Below are positions 57,498 through 64,000 of a DNA stretch of 64,000 bases, in pieces. The DNA lies in NCBI GenBank assembly GCA_015058405.1, contig SVCL01000033.1, positions 1-64,000 on the forward strand, given 5' to 3'. A program made the translations under genes and the position numbers. The notes beneath the pieces are model-generated. The model was given only the letters and a program-made list of their open reading frames with translations. It was not told where the DNA came from and ran no database searches. Position 1 is the stretch's first letter. The number at the start of each line of letters is the position of its first letter. The stretch comes from Clostridium sp. (GTDB lineage: Bacteria; Bacillota; Clostridia; Clostridiales; Clostridiaceae).

Positions 57498-59405
57498 ATG
57501 CCAGCAATTTGGAACATAGGAAATTACAATTCAGTAAACGATAAAAAATTATCAAGCAAACTTACCTTTAAAGTTGGGGAATCTTTTAAGGGTCAAATTA
57601 TAGGAAAGGGAGATGGAGATACCGTTACTATAAAGCTTGTTGATGGATGGGAATTTCCAGCAGAATTACTTGGTGATATTACTTCAGATGCGGAAGGGTT
57701 ATTACAGTTTAAGGTTGAAGGATTTAAGGACGGAAAAGTAGAAATAAAATTATTACAACAGGCTGTAGAAGAAAATGCTTCTAAAGGTGAAGAAGCTGTA
57801 GGTGAATTTGCAAAAAGAGAAGGCTTAACATCTGATGATGAAACAATATTAAATGCTATGATTAAGCATAAGATGCCATTAACTAAGGAGAATATCAGTT
57901 TTGTAAAAAGTGTTGTTAATTTTAATGAAAAAATAAATATTAATCCACAGGAAGTAGATAAGTTTATAGAAAACTTTTTATCAGGAAAAGGTATTGATTC
58001 AAAGAGTGTAGAAGGACAACAAATCAAAGATACCCTTATGGAATTTTTTGATAAATTTAAAGAAATGGATCAAAAAGATATATTCATGTTCTTAGAAAAC
58101 GGTATAGATTTTAATGAAGAAAATATAGATAGTTATAATAAGTTATTTAAGCAAGATATTAATTTAAAAGAATATTTTTCAGCTATTTCAAAAGAACTAA
58201 AAGATTTAAATTTACCAGAATTAAAAGGGCTAAATATAGGTAATGAAGTTAATCCTAAAGGTGTAGAGGAAAATAAAAATAGTCAATTACAAATTTTAAA
58301 ACAAAATATGGCAACAAAGCTATATGATAATAATAGTAATGCTAAGGCCAAGGTTAGTGTGATTTCATTATTTAAATCTATGGTAGGAGAAGAAGAGAAT
58401 ATTGTAAAAAGCAATCTGAAAAACATATTAGTATCTAACAAAGATAATTTTAATGGAAGTGAGTTTAGAGTTGCTTTTTCAAAATTAGATTCATTGAGTG
58501 AAAAAGATTTAGTTTCCATATTAAAAAATAGTATAGTTGAAGGAAATCCTAATATTACTAAAGATGAAATTGAAAAAACTTTAAGTAATTTAGTAGGCAA
58601 GAATATTGTACTTACTCAGGAAGAATCAAATAAATTAGTTGATACTATAAATTTAAAGTATGGAGTAGAATTAAAAGACAATAAAGCTATAAGTGAAGAA
58701 AATACAGTAAGAAGTCAGAATCAAATTACAAGAGAAGGTAATGAAAATATATTAAATAAAGGTGAAAGAAATATACAAGCTAAAGAAGCTATTTTAAATA
58801 AATCTTCAATTGAGGCTAATAAGGAATTATTAAAGACTACAGTTAAGTTAGCTTCAGGTCAAGAGATAAAAAATGAGATAGGCAACAAACTAGATGGGTT
58901 GAAAGATGTAATAAAAGATATTATGTTACATTCAAAGAATTTTACTAATGAGGGAATAGAAAAAGCATTAAGTTCAATAAAAAGTAATTTGAATGATTTT
59001 AAATTATTTAATTCAATAAGTAATGAATATTATTATGTAGATGTACCAATAAATAAAAGTGGTGATGAATATCCATGCAAGCTTATTATTAAAGATGATA
59101 GAAAAGATAATAAAAAGATTGATAAGAGTAATGTAAAAGTTGTTGTTGCGGTAAAAACCTTAAACTTAGGAACTGTAGATGGATATATAACAGTACATGG
59201 AAATAATATAACTGTAAATATGAAATGCGAAGAAAGGGTTACTAAGATTTTAAATATGGCTAAAGAAAAACTTATTTTAAAACTTCAAGAAGTTGGATAT
59301 TTAGCTAATGTAAGTGTATCCCCAAAAGCAGAAGAAGTTAATTTAAGTACATGTAGGGAATTCTTTGATGATAAAGACCAAAGTGCCATTAATATTAGGG
59401 TATAA
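57498..59405 (+). CDS. Large FliK/YlqG-like protein
   Basis: C-terminal 'LNLGTVDGYITVHGNNITVNMKCEERVTKILNMAKEKLILKLQEVGYLANVSV' resembles the FliK hook-length-control C-domain; next gene is FlhB-C-like. Confidence 0.65.
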   Translation: MPAIWNIGNYNSVNDKKLSSKLTFKVGESFKGQIIGKGDGDTVTIKLVDGWEFPAELLGDITSDAEGLLQFKVEGFKDGKVEIKLLQQAVEENASKGEEAVGEFAKREGLTSDDETILNAMIKHKMPLTKENISFVKSVVNFNEKININPQEVDKFIENFLSGKGIDSKSVEGQQIKDTLMEFFDKFKEMDQKDIFMFLENGIDFNEENIDSYNKLFKQDINLKEYFSAISKELKDLNLPELKGLNIGNEVNPKGVEENKNSQLQILKQNMATKLYDNNSNAKAKVSVISLFKSMVGEEENIVKSNLKNILVSNKDNFNGSEFRVAFSKLDSLSEKDLVSILKNSIVEGNPNITKDEIEKTLSNLVGKNIVLTQEESNKLVDTINLKYGVELKDNKAISEENTVRSQNQITREGNENILNKGERNIQAKEAILNKSSIEANKELLKTTVKLASGQEIKNEIGNKLDGLKDVIKDIMLHSKNFTNEGIEKALSSIKSNLNDFKLFNSISNEYYYVDVPINKSGDEYPCKLIIKDDRKDNKKIDKSNVKVVVAVKTLNLGTVDGYITVHGNNITVNMKCEERVTKILNMAKEKLILKLQEVGYLANVSVSPKAEEVNLSTCREFFDDKDQSAINIRV

Positions 59406-59472
59406 TAATTATTGACCTATATTAATATAGGTTATAATATATAAAGAGAATTAGAAAAATAAGGAGGGTAAT

Positions 59473-59736
59473 ATGAATCAAAGAAAAAAAGCAGCTGCAT
59501 TAAAATATGAACAAAACTCTGACGCACCAGTAGTTACAGCAGCAGGTATGGGGCTAATTGCAGAAAAGATTATAGAAAAAGCAGAAGATAATGATGTACC
59601 AGTTGTGTATAATAAAGAGTTAACAGATTTATTATGTAATGTAGATGTTGGAGATTCAATTCCTTCAGAATTATATGAAGCAGTTGCTCATGTAATTGCA
59701 TACGTTACGGATTTAGATAAAATAATTGAAAGGTGA
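59473..59736 (+). CDS. Orphan FlhB C-terminal domain protein (YlqH/EscU/YscU-like)
   Basis: 'RKKAAALKYEQNSDAPVVTAAGMGLIAEKIIEKAEDNDVPVVYNKELTDLLCNVDVGDSIPSELYEAVAHVIAYV'. Confidence 0.9.
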   Translation: MNQRKKAAALKYEQNSDAPVVTAAGMGLIAEKIIEKAEDNDVPVVYNKELTDLLCNVDVGDSIPSELYEAVAHVIAYVTDLDKIIER

Positions 59737-59744
59737 TAAAATTA

Positions 59745-60434
59745 ATGGCACTATATGCTATATCAGACTTACATTTAGCATTCAATGATGATAAGCCTAT
59801 GGATATCTTTGGTGAAAAGTGGAGTAGGCATGATGAAAAAATTAAAAATAATTGGACTAAGAAGATTAAAGAAGATGATATTATATTAATAGCTGGGGAT
59901 ATTTCTTGGGCTATGAGAGCTGAAGATAGTATGTTAGATTTACAATGGATAGATAATTTACCAGGTAAGAAAATAATATCAAAAGGAAATCATGATTATT
60001 GGTGGGGAAGTATAACAAAGTTAAATTCAAAATTTGAAAATACAAAATTTCTTCAAAATAATTTTTATGAATATGGTGAATATGCTATCTGTGGAACTAG
60101 AGGATGGATATGTCCTGGAACTGATAGATTTACTGAAAAAGATAAAAAGATATATTTAAGAGAATTAATAAGGTTAAAATTATCATTAGATTCTGCTAAA
60201 AAAGCAGGATTTAATAAGTACATTGTAATGCTACATTATCCTCCAACTAATGAAAAGTTTGAGGAGTCAGGTTTTATAGAAATATTTAAGGAATATAACG
60301 TAGAAAAAGTTATATATGGACATTTACATGGACCTTCCTTAAGTAGAGTTTTAAATGGAATGAGAGATGGAATCGAATATATTATGACATCAGCAGATTT
60401 TATAGACTTTGATCCAAGGCTTATTATGCAATAA
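59745..60434 (+). CDS. Metallophosphoesterase
   Basis: 'YAISDLHLAF', 'IAGDISWAM', 'SKGNHDYWW', 'YGHLHG'; ATG 59745 likelier than the track start 59733. Confidence 0.88.
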   Translation: MALYAISDLHLAFNDDKPMDIFGEKWSRHDEKIKNNWTKKIKEDDIILIAGDISWAMRAEDSMLDLQWIDNLPGKKIISKGNHDYWWGSITKLNSKFENTKFLQNNFYEYGEYAICGTRGWICPGTDRFTEKDKKIYLRELIRLKLSLDSAKKAGFNKYIVMLHYPPTNEKFEESGFIEIFKEYNVEKVIYGHLHGPSLSRVLNGMRDGIEYIMTSADFIDFDPRLIMQ

Positions 60435-60478
60435 GATATTGGGAATAATACTCAATGTTTTATTTTTACTAATTTTAA

Positions 60479-60529
60479 ATAGGATATATCAAAATATCTT
60501 TAATGATAAAGTATTTTGATATATCCTAT
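60479..60529. terminator. Bidirectional terminator
   Basis: ATAGGATATATCAAAATA / TATTTTGATATATCCTAT between convergent genes. Confidence 0.75.
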
Positions 60530-60533
60530 TCTT

Positions 60534-61544
60534 TTAATCAGTTATTTTGTTTATTATTGAGTTTAAAGTTGAATTGAATTGATTTATATTATTTGATTGC
60601 ATTTCCATAGTTGCAGCAATTTCTTCTGCTAAAGCAGTATGTTCTTGAGAAATAGAATTTGCTAGTTCTACTGAATTAAGCATATGTTCTTTTTGAGCTG
60701 AGGCAGTTGCTATATTTTCTATACATGTATTAATTTCTAGACTAGCAGAATCTATTGAATTTTTAATATTATTAAAACTATTTTTTGTTTCAGTTAATGT
60801 ATTTTCTTGAGTTGTTAAAGCCTCACTACCTTTGGTCATAGCAGAAGATGCTTTTAGGATATCGGATTTAATTTCATCAAGTATTGAAGTTATACTTTCT
60901 ACAGCAAGTTTTGAGCTTTCAGCAAGTTTTCTAACTTCTCCTGCAACAACTGAAAATCCCTTTCCGGCTTCTCCAGCTCTTGCAGCTTCAATAGCTGCAT
61001 TTAGTGATAAAAGATTAGTTTGAGCAGCAATACTACTAATTGAGTCTGTAATAGTATTAACAGATTCTAACTTTGTAACTAGTTCTCTTACAGTATCATT
61101 AGAAGAAGTGAAAGCATCTTTTAGTGATACTAAGGAAGAATCAAGTTCATCGATTCTGCTAATACCATCATTGGACAGTGATTCAGTATTAAATATTGTA
61201 TCTTGAACATTACCTACGTTTATAGATAAGTTTTCCATATTGGAATTAAAATCATGAAGAATTCTTGTGGCAGTGTCCATCTCTTGACTTTGTTTGATTG
61301 AGGCAGAACTAAAAGAACTTATTGAATTAGTTATTTCGTTTATTGAATGTGAAATATTATTACTTGTGCTTTTTAGTGAATTAATTTCATTTGATATTTC
61401 ATTAGAAATTATCCCTGAATTTTTTTTGTTTTGAGAATTTGTCTCTTTTATTGAGGTAATCTCATTTTTTTCAACATTAACTTTAGTAACTTCATCTTCT
61501 TGTGATGATTTTTTACGACTTGTTCCCCTGGTGAATAAACCCAT
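60534..61544 (-). CDS. Soluble methyl-accepting chemotaxis-type signalling protein
   Basis: MCP hairpin core '[47 protein letters not shown]'; no TM segment. Confidence 0.9.
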   Translation of the reverse strand: MGLFTRGTSRKKSSQEDEVTKVNVEKNEITSIKETNSQNKKNSGIISNEISNEINSLKSTSNNISHSINEITNSISSFSSASIKQSQEMDTATRILHDFNSNMENLSINVGNVQDTIFNTESLSNDGISRIDELDSSLVSLKDAFTSSNDTVRELVTKLESVNTITDSISSIAAQTNLLSLNAAIEAARAGEAGKGFSVVAGEVRKLAESSKLAVESITSILDEIKSDILKASSAMTKGSEALTTQENTLTETKNSFNNIKNSIDSASLEINTCIENIATASAQKEHMLNSVELANSISQEHTALAEEIAATMEMQSNNINQFNSTLNSIINKITD

Positions 61545-61756
61545 AATAGAAGACCTCCTATCTATTTGTTACAATAATTATAACATATACAATATATTTC
61601 TATAAATAGAAAAAATAAATTTGTACCAATAAGTTACTTTTGTTAGTAATAAATTAAGTTATTTTTATTAATAATAAATATTTTAATATTTATTATTATA
61701 GAACACATATAATTTAAATAAGGATGACTTTTTGATATAATGATACTATAAGCAGA

Positions 61757-62569
61757 ATGTTAAGGGTGATTGTAATGGCAAATATTAATTGGAAAAGCTT
61801 TCTTATGCCTTATGAACAAGCTGTTGAGGAACTGAAGGTAAAACTAAAAAGCATAAGAAAAGAATTTAGAAGGAGAAATGAGTATTCTCCTGTAGAATTT
61901 GTTACTGGAAGAGTAAAAGAAGTATCAAGCATATTAGAAAAAGCAAATAAATTTGGGATACCTATTAATAGGGTTGGATATGAGCTTGAAGATATAGCAG
62001 GTATAAGAATAATGTGTCAATTTGTTGATGATATTGACACGGTTGTAGAAATATTAAGAGGCAGAAAGGATATGCAAATTCTTTATGAGAAAGATTATGT
62101 AAGAGGGGTTAAACCTAGTGGATATAGAAGTTATCATATGATAATAAAATATCCAGTAAATATGGCAACTGGACCTGTTGAAATTTTAGCTGAATTTCAA
62201 ATTAGAACTTTAGCAATGAATTTTTGGGCAACTATTGAACATTCATTAAATTATAAATACAAACAACAAATTCCTAGTGAGTTAAAGGAAAAGTTAAAAA
62301 GTGCAGCAGATGCAGCGTTTAAATTAGATGAAGAAATGTTAGAAATTAAAGATGAAATAAAGGATGCACAAAAATTATTTGAAGTTAAGTCAGACATAAT
62401 TTCTACAATTATGAGCAAAATACTTACGTTAAGAGCATTAGGTAGATTTGGAGAAGCTAGTAGATATGAAAAGTCATTAAACAAGTTAATTGAAGAAGGG
62501 GAAGTATGGGAGCTTAATAATTTATTGTTTGCTATAAAGAAGGAGATTGAAAAGTTTAAGGAAAACTAA
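61757..62569 (+). CDS. Small alarmone synthetase, RelQ/YjbM-like (GTP pyrophosphokinase)
   Basis: 'RVGYELEDIAGIRIMCQFVDDIDTVVEILRGR...KPSGYRSYHMIIKYP...AEFQIRTLAMNFWATIEHSLNYKY'. Confidence 0.92.
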   Translation: MLRVIVMANINWKSFLMPYEQAVEELKVKLKSIRKEFRRRNEYSPVEFVTGRVKEVSSILEKANKFGIPINRVGYELEDIAGIRIMCQFVDDIDTVVEILRGRKDMQILYEKDYVRGVKPSGYRSYHMIIKYPVNMATGPVEILAEFQIRTLAMNFWATIEHSLNYKYKQQIPSELKEKLKSAADAAFKLDEEMLEIKDEIKDAQKLFEVKSDIISTIMSKILTLRALGRFGEASRYEKSLNKLIEEGEVWELNNLLFAIKKEIEKFKEN

Positions 62570-62605
62570 AAATATATTTTTATGGTATAGATTAGGAGAC
62601 AAAAT

Positions 62606-63259
62606 ATGAAGCAAAAAATAAGAAGGCATAAAAACTTGTTTATAATAGTAGGAACTATATTTGCTATAAGCATAGTGTTAAATATTGCCATGGTAATAAA
62701 GGTTCATAAGTATAAATATAAGGTAGGAACTGAATCGTACAATTATATAGAAAAAATAAAGACTTTAAATAAAGGTAGTTTAGATATAATAAGTTCTGCA
62801 ATTGATATTGGATCTATAGAAAATATGGAAATATTGAAACTTTATGAAAATTATAGTGATATATCGGATAATAATATTAATTTGTGGAATGAGTACTTAT
62901 ATTATCAGGATGATAAACATTTAATTACACATAAAAAGCAGGTAAATACAGATGAATCTATTTTGAATAATGTTGATGAAAAGATTGCATTATTTTTTAC
63001 TAGTATATTAGAAGAAGAAATGAAAACTCAAAATTATAAGTTGGTATTAAATGGTGAGTTATTAGAAGAATTTATTGAAATACAAAATTTATGTAAAGAA
63101 ATAGAGCAGTATTATAATGATTTTTGTGAGGAAAGATTAAATGGTGCTGTTCAAGAAGAAAAAAAAGACAAAATTATATCTAAATATTATTGGATTGATA
63201 TGTTAGAAGGAATAAATGATATTAATAAGAAATATGTAGATGTTGAATTTAAACTTTAA
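62606..63259 (+). CDS. Hypothetical membrane-anchored protein
   Basis: One N-terminal TM, acidic helical ectodomain. Confidence 0.6.
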   Translation: MKQKIRRHKNLFIIVGTIFAISIVLNIAMVIKVHKYKYKVGTESYNYIEKIKTLNKGSLDIISSAIDIGSIENMEILKLYENYSDISDNNINLWNEYLYYQDDKHLITHKKQVNTDESILNNVDEKIALFFTSILEEEMKTQNYKLVLNGELLEEFIEIQNLCKEIEQYYNDFCEERLNGAVQEEKKDKIISKYYWIDMLEGINDINKKYVDVEFKL

Positions 63260-63263
63260 AAAT

Positions 63264-63310
63264 AGGATGTAGTAAAGTTAGTTATGAAAAAACTTTACTA
63301 CATCCTTTAT
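63264..63310. terminator. Bidirectional terminator
   Basis: AGGATGTAGTAAAGTT / AACTTTACTACATCCT. Confidence 0.8.
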
Positions 63311-63319
63311 ATTTTAATT

Positions 63320-63649
63320 CTAGTGACATCCACCACCGCAGCTACCACATCCACCTTCTGGAGCAATAACTGGTTTTAGAGAAAGTCCTCTACCTTCGTT
63401 TTCTTCTGTAGAAAGGATTATAAATCCACCAAATTCATTTATTAATGATTTTTCCATTATGAAAGTAATATCATTAACGACTTCAGTTACATCTGTGTCA
63501 GTTGGCTCACTAATAGAAATGTTGAATGCTGGACCGCTACAAGCATATCCTGCTAAGTTGATTCTTATATTATATCCTTCAACTTTATTTTCATCTAGGA
63601 ATTCTTTGAATTCTTTGTAAGCTTCTTCACTTATTGTTACGTTTTTCAT
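63320..63649 (-). CDS. HesB/IscA-like protein with Cys-rich tail
   Basis: 'MKNVTISEEAYKEFKEFLDEN...GYACSGPAFNISIS...GGCGSCGGGCH'; start at 63649 (AGGTG upstream) preferred over the track start. Confidence 0.8.
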   Translation of the reverse strand: MKNVTISEEAYKEFKEFLDENKVEGYNIRINLAGYACSGPAFNISISEPTDTDVTEVVNDITFIMEKSLINEFGGFIILSTEENEGRGLSLKPVIAPEGGCGSCGGGCH

Positions 63650-63808
63650 TGATTTCACCTGCTTTTTATTAATTTTTAATTGTTGAGTACAGTATAACAT
63701 AATAGTTATCAATTTCAAGAAGTTTTTATAAAGGGTGTTCAGAATAGAGAGTTATGGTTATAATAAATAAGTAAAATATAAAAGAAAATTAAATAAGGGG
63801 ACAAGAAG

Positions 63809-64000
63809 ATGAGACCGTATGATAGCAATTTTATTAAAGAAAAGCTTGAAGAATATAATAATAAAATAAATGAAATTAAAATAAATGATTATGAAATTAA
63901 AAAGAAAGTATGTAGTTTAAAAAGTGATATAGGATATCTTTATGAAAAAGATAATAAGATAGAAGAAAAAAGTATAGAACTTAGTAAAGGCAATGACTCT
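63809..64000 (+). CDS. Partial CDS at window end, coiled-coil-like (MRPYDSNFIKEKLEEYNNKINEIKIND...)
   Basis: ATG with upstream AAGGGG, open to the window edge. Confidence 0.5.
   Translation, partial: MRPYDSNFIKEKLEEYNNKINEIKINDYEIKKKVCSLKSDIGYLYEKDNKIEEKSIELSKGNDS

Overview
This is a low-GC Firmicute window that looks like cluster-I Clostridium. Most of it is surface-glycan biosynthesis. (i) 0.4-15.4 kb holds a Wzx/Wzy-type capsule/EPS operon: Wzz-like protein, BY-kinase, short initiating sugar transferase, UDP-Glc dehydrogenase, ManC, PssD/PssE-like GT pair, GTs, polymerase, flippase and three acyltransferases. (ii) 15.4-20.3 kb is a small reverse-strand island. It has a radical SAM/SPASM maturase followed by a 58-aa, Cys-free, double-Gly-leader ORF that is absent from the supplied ORF track. 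I interpret this as a candidate RiPP precursor/maturase pair. Next to it is a 977-aa secreted protein built from seven alternating A/B repeats. (iii) 20.6-39.1 kb holds LCP, VanZ, split dTDP-rhamnose genes, a second initiating transferase, a Wzm/Wzt ABC exporter, several GTs, and a GT2/DUF2304/small-flippase/polytopic-membrane set. Its gene content resembles streptococcal rhamnose-polysaccharide loci. (iv) 39.3-46.6 kb has two tandem bifunctional autolysins (glucosaminidase, 7 Ig-like repeats, amidase_3). (v) 46.9-64 kb is mostly housekeeping: galU, O-antigen ligase-like, trpS, ECF S component, a split gerK-type germinant-receptor locus, tyrS, an orphan FliK-like/FlhB-C pair, a metallophosphoesterase, a soluble MCP, a small alarmone synthetase and a HesB-like protein. 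I saw no rRNA, tRNA or CRISPR. The best candidate for an undescribed system is the radical SAM/precursor pair at 15462-16979. All family calls come from reading the sequence by eye; no database search was run.
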